This document shows, in pieces, positions 43,901-56,196 of a stretch of 64,000 bases of DNA. Every line of letters begins with the position of its first letter. Positions within the stretch are counted from its first letter, which is position 1. Source of the stretch: Rutstroemia sp. NJR-2017a BVV2 (lineage: Eukaryota; Ascomycota; Leotiomycetes; Helotiales; Rutstroemiaceae); NCBI GenBank assembly GCA_002946415.1, contig NJPS01000034.1, forward strand, positions 558,001 to 622,000, given 5' to 3'. The notes below the pieces were generated by a model. The model ran no database searches, was not told the origin of the DNA, and worked only from the letters and a program-made list of their open reading frames with translations. A program made the translations under genes and the position numbers.

Positions 43901-46024
43901 GTGGTCCGAGGTAGTTGCGTTTGCCCGCCGACTCGTAGTCCCGATGAAAATGTTCAAAGCTCCAAAACTCCAAAGCTTCCATGAGTCAAGCTGGTGTACT
44001 TCGTAGGCCAACGGGGTGGTCCATTCCCTTCCATCTGCTCGTACCTTTCCCTATTGGACCCATCTCTCCGTTGAGCCCCCATCGTGCCCATCTCAGGTGC
44101 GGGGAATGATAATCGCATTATGATTGCCTAGCACGGTAATTAGTCATTTATTGTCTTGACTCGAATATTCATTATTCATTCTTCATTCTCCACTCTCCAT
44201 TTAGACCAATTTGGTTCGGGATCTCTTACGCCATTGGTAGTACGGAACAGATTGTACCGCATGGAGCCGATGATGTTTTTCATGTGTCACGCAGTTTTGG
44301 GACTTTTGGGTACCTACCACTCACTTGACAGTGGACACAGACAGAAATCCGGCTGCTGATTCTTGTCAGAATGTGGGACATTCTGCTATCGTCGGCATTC
44401 ACATTACAAAGAATGTTGCACAGAAATAGAACCATTCCCACAATATCACCCAAGTACAAGCTCTACAGACTCCAGGTAGAGAAGAAAGAGGGGTCTGTCT
44501 GGGTCTGGCTGGGTCTGGACAGAATATGCAGATAATCTTGTCAATTTCTTACTTGCTTTTGCTTTTTGCTTTTGCTTGAAAGCCAAACGGGAGCCATCAA
44601 ATAATGCAGTCGGATTACCACCTAACCTTACTGTATTCATATCGATCACCGGACGGGTGTCCAAGTGGCCCAACGCCATCCTCATCCTCCAATGCTGACC
44701 ACCGACTCATGTCCAAAAGTCGAGAAGTTCGGCACGGGTAAGTAGGAAATGTTGCGGAGGGTTTTAATCCCTTAAGTAGGGCGTGCTATGCACGTTATAT
44801 TTACCTGGGTATGGGATAAAGGATCGGGTTCCTCGACTTGGATGCATGTCAAAAATGGTAACCCAAAAAACCGTCAGCAGGAGTTCACGGATGAATTCGA
44901 GGAAAAGTTTGATGTGTCTGCAACGGGTACAAGATGCACGAATGCATTAGGTGGATTCTCGACGACCAATTGACCTACGGAGAAGAGATGAAAACGAGAA
45001 TGACCAAGATACCTATCTCATGTCGGTCTGCTGTAGGTTTTCAGTAGCTTCAATAAACCCCATGCAACAGCATACTCGAGCTCTTGGTACAAGTTGGTTG
45101 AATGAACCGCATCTGCAGCAAATTAGCAATGCATCTCATACCATACTGATACCATACTGTGCAGTTTCACGAGCATCATATGGAAGGGCTGTATAAGTCT
45201 AAGGATTTCCGTCCCGTCTAGAAGGGCTACGAGTACATTCTCAACAAAAAGTACATACTCCCCACCATATCATGCACTGTGATATTGGTATATTAGGCAT
45301 GTTGATAGGAGAAGGAGGTAGCATCGACAACAAACGAGGGGCGAAAACATGCGTGATCGACAGGACTTTGACGACTGCCTCTGTCAGCACAGCCACACTT
45401 CTCAAGCCACAGCTGCTTAGCCACACGCTGCGATTACTTCGTACAGCTAAAGACCGTAAGTGCAAAATGCCCCGCAGATCGGTGCGGGCGATGCGATAAA
45501 GTGAGCGCTGAGAGCTTTTATCGCTCGAGTATGGCGCAAAGACTTGGGATGGCTTCACATAGCAAAGCCACCGGCCAATCTCGTGTATGAATTTCCCGAG
45601 CGATGATTAAACCTGGATTGATCTTCGGATTATCCTCAGCCACATCAGACCTTTAGACAGAATGCGTTTTACTCCTTTCCCATGGAGGGGCGGGGGCTCA
45701 ATTGTAAACGCCCAGCGTTCACTGACCTCGCTTTCTCAATACGTCATTGGCTCTTCCAAAATCCCTTGGCTATTTGTACCAACCTGCTTGCTGGTTTTGA
45801 AGCGCATAACCGCTCTCCCTGATTCGATATGATCGGGATTATTCTTTCAAACAGCATCTGTGACAAGTTTTGAAAAGCTTCATATTCTTTTGCTCTCCCA
45901 CGTCTTTTAATCAAATACCCGCCCCGCGCAAGCTCTACGATCGCACCTTCTCCATTACAAGCAACTGATCCTTCGACGATTCTACAAACGGCACAGCCAA
46001 CTTTCACCTTCTAGCCTCACCATC
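40976..46024. other. Gene-poor divergent region, 5 kb
   Basis: This lies between two genes that point away from each other, so it holds both promoters and any long leader of the transcription factor. I recognise no coding sequence. Simple repeats stand out: TTCG/GTTGTGTT stretches near 41600-41790, a GGGTAT-like array at 42041-42095 and CTTTCGC repeats near 42505-42540. Confidence 0.5.
42041..42095. repeat. Imperfect GGGTAT/GGATGAG short repeat
   Basis: Short units of GTATGG, GGGTAT and GGATGAG alternate over some 55 bases, G-rich on the plus strand, in the upstream region of the transcription factor gene. They lie outside any gene model. Confidence 0.7.
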
Positions 46025-47737
46025 ATGGCGTCAGGACATAATGTAAGAACTGCCCATAGCCATTGTTTGCCCAGCGCTTCGCAGATGCTGACGCCTGTTG
46101 CAGGATCCTAAACTTCTCTACGCGATCAACGGCATCAATGCCTATCATATCGAGAATGGCAAAGAAGAATCCCTCACACCGAATGGATCGCAAACCCTCT
46201 CCCTTTTGATGGTCCCGACATCATCTCCCTTTTCGGGACTATCAAATGCAGATCCGCAATCTGCGGCACCAGAGGAAGACTTCTATCTTCATCTCCATCT
46301 ACCCCCGGAGCTCGACCTCCCATTGCCTGCGACAACGCAAATATACCACCAACCACCATGCAGTTACCTTATACCACGATGGGATATGGGACCAGATAGT
46401 GGGGTCTTCACGAGGATCGAATTTCCCATCGTGGGAGGTGAGAAAATCAGTCAAGAAGATGTCGATACTTTCGAGACCATTCTCGCTCAATGCACTGCAT
46501 TCTTAGAGCGTGCCCCACCTCCACAATCCTCTCGTACGCGAAAACCAAAGCCAAAGGCTGGAGGAGAAACTTTACCACCATACAACCCATCAGATTTTGC
46601 TCCTGGAGAAGCCTATGTTTCTGGCAGTGCCTCATCTCATGCAGGTGGTCAAATTGTCCTGGTTGATGAGGAGAATGGCAGCGTCATTGGGGAGCTTGGT
46701 GAAGGATTCAAAGTGGTGGAGGACAGTAAAATGAAGCCTGGATCAAAAGGTATGTTATTACAATAGATCACATTCTTGACGTTTCTAACCTATGCACAGA
46801 TCCTGTTGAGATCACACTTCCTCAAGACGGTTCTCAGAACATTGGAGTCGCACCAGCTTCTCCTCAATACCTCGAAATGGCTATGCATCCAGCATACAAA
46901 AATTCAACACTTGTTTCAAAGGCAGCAATGGCTTCGCGTTTGATTGTCACAACATCAAGTTATGTCTCCAAAACCCTCCAAACTCAAGCCGACAACTTCA
47001 CTCAAAAAACTGCACCTACTACCAAACCAATGACATTCACACCTACAACACATGCGCGCATCCGCAGAGTGCACACATTTTCCGAGGGCGCGGCAGGTCT
47101 CAGTGCCAAAACCGTAGGACAGGTAACCAAATACGCACAAAACATTGGCGCGACTCTCGCAAAGCGCAGCCAAAGTCAAAGAGCCCACAAAGGCATTGGT
47201 CCAGACGGCAAGCCAGTCGAGGAGTACAAGCCCGGTCTTCTAAACAAGAGTATGATGGCCTTTTCCACTATTGCAGACGGAATCGACCAAGCTGGACGCA
47301 ATCTCCTCGCATCCACATCCACTGCCGCGACAACTGTCGTCGAACACAAGTACGGCCCCGAAGCAGGCGACATCTCCCGCAGTATCGGTGGAGGCGTCAA
47401 GAACGTCGGACTCGTCTACATCGACGCAACGGGTGTGTCGCGCAGAGCAATCGTCAAATCTGTAGCCAAAGGTATGGTTGTAGGCAAGGTTCGCGGCGGC
47501 GGCGATCTTGTGGTTGGAGGTGGTGATGGCGGTGTCGATATTTCGAGCCCGCAGTCGGCATCGGGCTCGGGCTCGACTACGCCTAGTCGGAAGAATGAGA
47601 AAGATGCTATTATGACGGGGGGGAATGGGAGGGTGAGTCCGGAGCTTTTGAGTTTTGGGAGGAGTGCAAATTCTACGGCTACGGGTGTGGGGGAGTCGTT
47701 GAATGGGCAGAAGGTTGCGGGGAATGTGAAGCGTTGA
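46025..47737 (+). CDS. Senescence/spartin-domain protein
   Basis: Three exons, 46025-46042, 46104-46749 and 46800-47737, give about 533 residues. The first exon codes only MASGHN. The N-terminal half begins PKLLYAINGINAYHIENGKE. The C-terminal half carries the plant-type senescence domain shared with spartin: a segment from KAAMASRLIVTTSSYVSKTL through FSEGAAGLSAKTVGQVTKYA to KPGLLNKSMMAFSTIADGID and GPEAGDISRSIGGGVKNVG, rich in small residues and likely amphipathic. In animals and plants this domain acts at lipid droplets and endosomal membranes, and human spartin moves lipids. A role at lipid droplets is therefore plausible here but not shown. The C-terminal tail is low-complexity Gly/Ser. 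There is no transmembrane helix or signal peptide. Confidence 0.87.
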
Positions 47738-49455
47738 GGGGCGGAAAGGGGAGGGTGCGCTGTGGTAAGATGGAGGGGCCGGGAGGATGGTTTGGGTGGT
47801 GGTGTATACATTTTGAGAGGGATGTAAGGCGTTCTATAATGATATGATGTGATAAGATATGAGTTGATGAGGTTCGTTGTATGACGGGTGGTAATTACAA
47901 ATGCTATTTATTACGATGTCTCTCCTCGTTGCCTTGAATATAATTTCTTCATCTATAATATTTTCCCACAGTATTTGGCATCTGATGAACACTGTTCTTA
48001 CTTATGTATGCAGGCAATGGTGAGTAGAACTATCTATCTCCTGCCTTCTCTAGATAAGTATCTCCTCTTCCTCTCCTTTCCTCTTCTTATTCTTTCTTCT
48101 TTCTTCTTTCTCCCTCTTTTCTCTTATTTCCTTTTCTTCTCTCTATAATGATCTTTGATCTTTATATTCTACAACTACTATACAGTTCAAACAAGAAGAA
48201 ACAGAACCCTATACTCAATTCTCCTTCCCTTCTTTCTTTCTTTCTTTCTATTACAACTCACTCGCCCCCCCCCTTTATAATATATATATATACCGGTATA
48301 AACACCATACTATCTACCCGGGATATAAAATAAATAATGTAATATAATGAAAATTATTCTTGCTACTACGATCACGATCAAGATCATAACTGCTGCCCCC
48401 CTGTCCCCCCGATGGAATGCACGGTGGAAGGGGAGGAGAGGGTAAGAGGGTAGGGGCAGGGGGAAGAGGGGAGGAGGAAATAATTGTTCCATTGCTTGCT
48501 TGCTTACTAGGGTAGCAGGTAGCAGGCGGGAGGCGAAGTATAAGGTGTAGGGGAGATAGATGGTGAAGCGAGAGCCGGGGGAGGAGAGGGGGGTGCGGTA
48601 GGGAGGAAGAAAATATATAAAAGGAAGGCAAGGGAAGTAAGAGTAGAGAAGAGGAAGCAGGGGGGAGCAGAGGAGAGAAGGGGTAAAGAGAAAGGAGGGG
48701 AAAAACAGGAGGAAGGGATGTAATGAAAGTGGAGATAGAAATAGTAAGAGTAAACTTATGGGTGGGAGGGGGTAAGTAGATATATAGAGAGTGTTAGGTT
48801 ACTTTGCGCTGTGAAAGGGGATAAAAGGGGGAAATAGAGAAAAGGGGAGAGGAAAAGGAAAAACAAAATATTATCATTCCTTTCTTTCAGTTTACCATTT
48901 ATCACACCTCATCTTGGTTCGACCAGAAGATAGTAAAGATCATATATCATATATCATATATCATTTATCATTGGATCCAATCTGATCCGATCCATCAGTA
49001 GACAGAGGGAGAGAGAGTTAGATAGATAGATGAAACGACAAGAAAACAGCATATAAGTTTGTTTGTATACAAGAAGAGAAAAAAAAGTAGCAACTCCATT
49101 CCTAGGACAGTCCATAGATGATATTTCATACATGGTATCATATCCTTCCAAAAACGCCAAATGTATGGGTCCATCCATGTGTGTTCCACCCCATGCGACC
49201 CCCAAACCCCAAGATCCAGTCCCGGTTCCATCAAATCGTATCTAGGATTTCCTTCCGTCCTTTCCCTGCGCAGCAATGCAGGTTCTGTAGTCAAAAAATG
49301 GCATTAAAATGTAATATGCCACCCACCGACCCATCCATCCTAATGACCTCCATATGTTCCCAGATAAAGATAAAAAAAAGTAAGAAAATCCATGCGTGCT
49401 GTAAACCACAAACAAAAATTCTGTCGATATCGAAGGTATGCTCCTACTCCCAAGC
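47738..49455. other. Convergent spacer with polypyrimidine and polypurine blocks
   Basis: 1.7 kb between converging genes. Bases 48050-48265 are pyrimidine-rich on the plus strand and 48410-48880 are purine-rich on the same strand, so each strand carries a long one-sided block. TA-repeats lie near 48280 and an ATATC array near 48945-48975. No gene is recognised. Confidence 0.6.
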
Positions 49456-50923
49456 TCAAGCAGCACCAGCAGGCTGAGCATATCTCAGAGGAGATTGCTT
49501 CAGCATGTCTTTCGACTTGGTTGAACCTCCCGAGTTTCTTCGCTTGAACATATGCTCGACCATGGCTCTGGGTCCCACGAACTCCATATCCATCTTGAGT
49601 GGGGTGAGGGGGACGCCCAGTTGATGGATACGTTGGACTTTAGGGTGAAAGTGGCGCTTGATACTGTCGTCGACGAGCGCGATGAGGCCGGTTGATACGA
49701 TGACACTGGGAGAAAGGGTTAGGTATGTTTGGGGAGGTTAATGTACCTGGGTTTATTGTGACTTACTCAGCAACATCAGTGTCAGCTCTCAAGACCTTTG
49801 GATCACTGATCCACATTTGACATGGAGGGACCCATGAACCCGCAACTTCCTCGGAGTGGATTTGGGCAGGCGATCTCAATTCGGGAACAATGTGGGCCAC
49901 AGCAGGACCCCCATCATTTTTGAATAGATGATAAGAAATAGCTTTGCCTTCTCCATCCTTTTCCGTGACTCGCTTCCAGGTGTAGGAATGACCCCAATAC
50001 TCAAACTCATATCGTTTTGAAGATTTGGCTCCCCGGCGTTTTACTTCAATTTGCGCGTAGTTTGAGAACTCAAGTTTGGTGGTGTTGGTAGGTATCATTG
50101 CAGCAGCAGCACCTTTCTTGTCGCTCATGAAATCCTCAATCTCGTCATCAGAGTCTTCGTTGGAAGCATATCCGCTATCTTGTCTCCTGATTCCGGCCAT
50201 GGGATTCGCAGCGCTTGCATGCGTGGAGTTGGTGCGCTTGAAATCGGGCTTGCAAATGCTGGCAAAGGCATTGCTGACTGATCTTGTCAAAGCAGCAGGT
50301 CTTCTCTCTGCAGCAGGTTTGGCGTATTTTCTACTCGAATGGCAGACCTCTCGACCGCTTGAGCGTTCATATCTTCGAAGACTGAATTCGCGTTTCTTGA
50401 GATCATGCATGCGCAAGTGGAAAAGTTGAACCACTTCCTTACTCTGACCATTCCTAGTCTCGGTGTCGACGCGGAGGTTCATGTTTCCATCGTATGACGT
50501 ATTATCATGTCGAATCAACAGGCGCTTGGATGATGGGAAGAACTGAGCAAAATCGTGAGAATTTGACGGTCTTAAATTGCTCTCCACCACTTCCTTGCAT
50601 TCGGGTACTTCATATTCTGGATCGTAGGATTCTGGCTCGTCGAAGAGCTCTTCTTGGGAAGCGGAGGTTGAGGCATATGTATCTTGGGATGATCGAGGAT
50701 AGTATGTTGTGGCTGGGGAGATGTCGTATGGCGCTAAGTCGAGCACATTCTTTTGATAGTAGTAAGACCTTTCGACATGACTCTGGTGGATTGAAGGTCT
50801 TGTATTACTGTAGACTGAGGTGGGAGCTGTGCTTTGAGAATCTCGAGACGATTCATCGCTCTGACGTGATTCCCTGCTATGCATATGCATGTCGGTATTG
50901 TGTCTTCGCATGTAGTCGGGCAT
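49456..50923 (-). CDS. Conserved fungal-type protein of unknown function
   Basis: Two exons, 49767-50923 and 49456-49705, give about 468 residues, starting MPDYMRRHNTDMHMHSRES at the first in-frame ATG. The N-terminal 230 residues are Ser-, Arg- and Tyr-rich and look disordered, with phosphosite-like RRQDSGYASNEDSDDE further on. The second half looks like a folded, beta-rich domain: KLEFSNYAQIEVKRRGAKSS, YEFEYWGHSYTWKR and PAVAHIVPEL, ending VIVSTGLIALVDDSIKRHFH. That pattern (strands with Trp/Tyr and a single helix near the end) recalls tubby-like/scramblase folds, but I cannot support that beyond impression. No signal peptide or membrane helix is seen. The function is unknown; I am confident that it is a real gene because of its clean intron and long, compositionally structured frame. 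Confidence 0.75.
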
Positions 50924-51562
50924 CTTGAAGCTGCTTGTTGCGGCGCGTAAAGAGGAGTGTGAAAGTCGATGAGGGGTTATAGACAAAAGATGTGGGAAGG
51001 TGGAGGGGTATCAGAGAATTGGTAATTGTTCTTGGTAAGAAGCAATAAAGTATATAACTGGCGTATGATAGTTGAGGCTTTTCAAATTATCGAGTAAAAG
51101 GAAGTACTTATTGACGGATGACTCCGGGACTCGTTCTTAACATGGCGTTTTGTAACCTGGGATTCGAGTGGTACTGGTACATCGACGTGGGATATCGGGA
51201 TGTCAGACTGATCTGGCATGAATGTTGCCAGGGATGCACAATACCAAGTATGTGTTTGTGGATTAATAAGTAAGTTGTTCCTGGAAGTATGGGCAGGATG
51301 GATCAAAAAGAGGGCTGTTGGCTTGTTGTTCGGTCTCTCCTTAACAGCTCAGAGGGATGTGTATGGGATATGGGATGGAGAGGAGGAGAGAAAGAAGGGG
51401 ACGCAGTAGTTTTGGCGACGATGATTCGAGGGGTAGACTGACACCAAGGATTTCTGATACCTGATGTCTGGGTCCTGGGTCCTGGGTCCTCTGGGCGACT
51501 TTTCTGCGCGAAGTACGAAGTACGTGGATGATCTCTGGTCGTACCTGATGATTCTGAATTAT

Positions 51563-51611
51563 AGTGGAACAGTGGAATGGTGGAATGGTGGAATAGTGGA
51601 ATAGTGGAGTG
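51563..51611. repeat. GTGGAATR short tandem repeat
   Basis: About six imperfect units of GTGGAATG or GTGGAATA in the upstream region of the unknown-function gene. Confidence 0.8.
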
Positions 51612-51754
51612 ATGGACGACGGTGGATTTAAGCAGCGAGCGGAAAGGCAGCGAGTGGATCCTCCGTGGCTATTTGCTCGTTGCTCTTTGCTCTTGCTCTT
51701 AATTCAGGATTTATGATTTTATGGGGGCGGGCTCTGGCGGATAACCTGTGCTTT

Positions 51755-51792
51755 TTCGTCTGCTTCGTCTGCTTCGTCTGCTTCGTCTTTTT
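51755..51792. repeat. TTCGTCTGC 9-bp tandem repeat
   Basis: Four or so units of TTCGTCTGC, the last one degenerate. The complementary frame would read as an Asp-Glu-Ala repeat, which gives rise to spurious minus-strand frames. Confidence 0.8.
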
Positions 51793-54700
51793 CGTGCAAG
51801 GGTGGTCCAACAGACAAGAGAAGAGAGACGAGGTGCACGAGGAAGGCAGAGTGGGTTTGAGGTGGAATCGATGGATTTTTACCACGGAACGAGCGAAAGC
51901 CTCGATAATCCTCGATAATCAATCATCACACAAACGCATTTTGTAAAGGAAACTCGGGGCTGCAACTGATTTATTCGGACTTACTCTACATTCTTACTCA
52001 TCCCTCCATCCCAGTGATCCCACCTCATCCTCATTCTAAGTAGTAGGTATATCCTCATCCAGTAGAAAGGCGTTTGCAAGGGAACAGCAAGGAGCAGCAA
52101 GGAATCACCAATAGCACACGTTCTCTAGAATGCTCGGACGCCCAGACTGCCCCGAATGCCCAGGACTGCCTGCCTCGTCTCTCTTCTCTCATTGTACCCA
52201 ATAGGATGGAGCAGTACAAAACGATCGGATAACCATCACAAATACAAGTACACACATACACAAATACACAAATACATCATACCAAGTCAGGTCGACTCCT
52301 CTTCTCCAGGTCCCAACGAATCCCACCATTCAGCATGATTGCGATATCTCCCGATGCCTGTACTGTTTGGGCTTGATGAAACGGTACGAAGTACAACAAA
52401 TCTCCCGATAACAACGGAGACTGTTCTGGAGTCTTCGAGATGGTCTTACGGTAGTATCTTCGCACGCCCGCTTCTTCCCCACCCATGCTCACTTGGAAGT
52501 ATTTTCTCTCCCACCGCCAATTTGTTCGTGACATCCAGCGCACGATGACATCGACCTATGAGATCTCCCAACAGCGATGATTCAAGTTGCATTGTTAGCT
52601 GACGATTAGCTGACGTTCCTGACAATCAAGAGAAAATCATCTCCTACGTATGTACTAAAGTACGTATCTCTACTCTACCACACCACCTATGCAGACCACA
52701 CCACCCATAACCATACGCCCATAACCATACGCCCATACGCCCCTACGCCCCTTCCCCTTCCCCTTCCGACGGAGACCTACGCCTCGGAAGAGGCCTACCA
52801 GCTGGGAAACAATATTGATCCCTCTGCCACATTTCGCCTGTTCACAGTTCGGGCTACACAACTCCGTCGCTCGATTGCCTCTTGATTGGGAACTCCCTAC
52901 TCCATGCTTTGCGGAGTATGATGCTACATAGCCTGACATGCGGCCCTATTTTGCCTTCGCATTGCCCTTTCACTGGATGGCATTTTATTTGGTCGTAAGG
53001 CGCTGCGTACGAAGTACGAAGTAAGGTAGGAAGTACGAGCAAATCTGCCTGTCAAGCTCAAAAATACTCGATGCCCAAGCCAACCGCGCAAACCTTTTCA
53101 AATCCCACAGTCCAACCATTCGCCCGGGTCATCTGGGAGAAAGTCATTCCATGCAATGTCCTTCTTACTTTTCGTACACCCACACCACCCAGACCCCAGG
53201 GGGCGTCGATATAAGCCTCAAACGCGAATAGCAACAATTGCAGCTGAGTTTGCTGATTTTGGCATCCGAGGAGGCTTGGATCGGGAGATGGTTCTGCCAG
53301 CCAACAGCCACAACAGTGTGATCCAACTGCCTCACGGTTAAATCATTGGATGAAGCCCTCAATTTTTCGCGCGCCGCTTCATGCATAGCCAGTCACCCCA
53401 CTAACCTATCGTGCCTATCCAATATCAATATCCAACCCCTCTTGTCTCCTATCACACACTCATGGAGTCATAGCTCCAAAGCAAAAAAACCAAAAAAAAA
53501 CGGTTTTCTTTCCTCATGATCGGTTTCAGGCTTAGACAGCCTCTCGCATGTCGCATGTCATTCCTTTTTTACAGCCCGTAAGGGCAAAACTCGTTGCGCA
53601 CTATTTTATTTGTCTTGAACATGAATGGTTCACGGGAAAGTCAAGCACGAGGCAAGCAAAAACCCAGTCTCGGTGGCAGCGGTCGAGACCTCGCTCTCTT
53701 TCAGATCGCCTTGTCTATCAACGTTCAACTTTGTCAAGTCCACGAATTGAAAAAGGCGATGCCGCCCGTAGGTGAAGAGCAGACTAGCCATGCAAGTGTG
53801 GCAGACTACCATTCGTGCTTTGGCCTCTAGCTCTATGCCATTGTTCCTTCCCGCCCTCGAGACACGTGCGATCCGCTACCGTGGACCGCATCTAGAGCTT
53901 GAGCTTCACGATCGCGTATACATCTGCCCGATGTATGGAAAAGACTATCGCTTGCCTCGGATAATTGTTTTTGGCATTTTCACAGTTTCCAAGGCGCATG
54001 AACATACTTGTAGTCGTGTACCTTTTACTACCTTCGTACGGAATACCGTTGGGTCGCAATTATCAAACTCGCCATCATGGATTCATGGATTCATGGCTTC
54101 ATGGCATTCGAGAAGACTTCTTCTTTTCCACGCCACGGTTTTTTTGCTTATTCTCATCCATGCAACATTCACGGTGTCCACATGTCTCACACCGAGAAAG
54201 GCAACCAGATTTCCCTGCAGCGGCCCTTTTTCTTGCGTGCCACACATTTAAGGAATTGCCGGGACTGGCCAATTTCGAGGCCGCTTACTTTTGCGATGTT
54301 GGTATCGGCCACTATTCGCCGATATCCATTCATTCGATGCTACTTCTGCGACACTGTTCGCTTTTTGCTCTTTGCATGCGGGGTACAGCGAACCATTCTG
54401 AGAAATCGATTCTCATATCAGACAAATCCAAGTGGAGAAAGTATGTTCATCCGTCACCCCACGACCAACGCAATTTGCAATCCAATTGACCAATTCGTGA
54501 TCCGTCATCCCAACCGCACTTGAAGGAGCATTCCAATTCTCTACTAAAGTACATCTGTGACTTAATATGCTTCGGGCGGGCGCGTTCCCCGGCACAGTGC
54601 GTGGGATTCTGCCAACATTCTCCACTATCAGGCATGATCACACACCATATGCACAAAGAGTATACTGCCCTATGAAAGCGTCATTGAGCATGCGAACCTC

Positions 54701-56196
54701 TCTTATCGGCCCTAGTAAATCTAGAATGCTCCGGCCCATCACTTCCGAATCCTGCTGGATGCTGCAACGTACTTCCGTACACACTACACACCAAGCGGAA
54801 GGTTGAGCACGTGTGGTGGATATTTCGTAAGTACCACGCGGAGCATAATTGTCAACGAGAAACATCTCTCAAAAATAAAAACGGTGTGTCGCACCGACGT
54901 CATCTTGGCTGCTTGTCTGAGATCGTCTTGGTATATATAACTCCGAGTAAGCGGAAACTTCATATCAGATGATGCTCGCATTCCGTGTGTTCTAACGGTC
55001 GGACATCAGCAGTTCGTGGGCATTTGAGCAAATTACGCGGTGATTTACAGTCAGAGCAACCTGATATATCAGTGTTATCAGCAAACCTATGAGCCTGCGA
55101 GGTTCCGGGATGATCTTGGCCTTCGCCGTAATCCAACGTTACAGGTCAGCGCAAGGTTCTTCATAAGCAAACAATATATGCAGTGAGCCTTGGTAATTAC
55201 TCCAGAGTCTTCCATGAAGATCTTGTAGTACCTATTGTGCACAGTACATTGAAGATCCGGAAAACCATTTCTCGGAAGGCAAACTTCCTGGAGCTGGTGC
55301 TGATCGATCTGAAAATTTGTCATTTTTGCTTCGTGTGCGAATAGCAACCAGTGTTGCAATACGACAATGTCTATGGCGTGAGCTGAATGAGTTTGGGCAC
55401 CAATTTTTCCTATTAAAGGCAAGAACTTGCCGTTGGTATGCGCTCCATTTTGGCCGCTCGACTGGGCCGTCCTCGCGGCCAATGTCGTTCAAATAGTATA
55501 TAAGAGTTTGGCCGGGGCTTTTTCGAATGGTTATTGGAGTCCGGAGCGCTTGGATGTATGTATTTACCTGACTCAGCGATACTCAGGTGACGATCTGCTA
55601 AGGGTTGAGGAAAGATGTGTGAACGAAACGAGTGATGTGGATTCATGAGGATAGAGAGCAAGGTTGATCTCATATGACTTAACCTGAGCAACACCTTATG
55701 ATAGATGATCACTAGATCATTCGAGGACTCTTAACGCCTCTGGTTATCTTAGCTACAGAGCTAAACACTCAAGGTGGCCATACTCACTCAAGCTATCCAC
55801 GCCCTTCTGTGATATTCACGATGTAGGAAACACAACGTACTATCGCTTCAAGAGTTGAACTCGAAGTTTAAACCCCTTCAGACTTGCATTATTGATAGAT
55901 ATAATAAAAAACAGTCCTGATGTGAATGTAGACAGCCTCGAGACAGCTAAATCTTTACCAATACCAAATTAGGCTTAGCGCTAAATATTCGAAATTTGTC
56001 GAGAACCTCAAGATTTTGTTCACCACATGTGAAAATGGTAGAATTTGAGTGCAATTGGCTTCCAACACGACAGACGCTGTAGATAAAGGAATCAGAGTTG
56101 GATTTGGTATAGGTGCAGCGGGCACGGTGCGAAAATCTCAAGGTTGTAATACTCTCCGCGTCCTTAGAGCTCTGGGAAGCTCTAGTCTGGAAAGCC

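Larger units (their letters stand above)
50924..56196. other. Gene-poor divergent region, 5.3 kb
   Basis: This lies between two genes that point away from each other. Simple repeats cluster at 51470-51800 and 52700-52760. A 163-codon frame at 53998-54489 begins with a signal-peptide-like stretch but has no other support. I recognise no gene, transposon or RNA. Confidence 0.5.

Noticed and set aside
45744..46007. 87-codon minus-strand frame divergent from the senescence-domain gene
   Set aside because: It has no ATG at its start, and no recognisable motif; it lies in the likely promoter.
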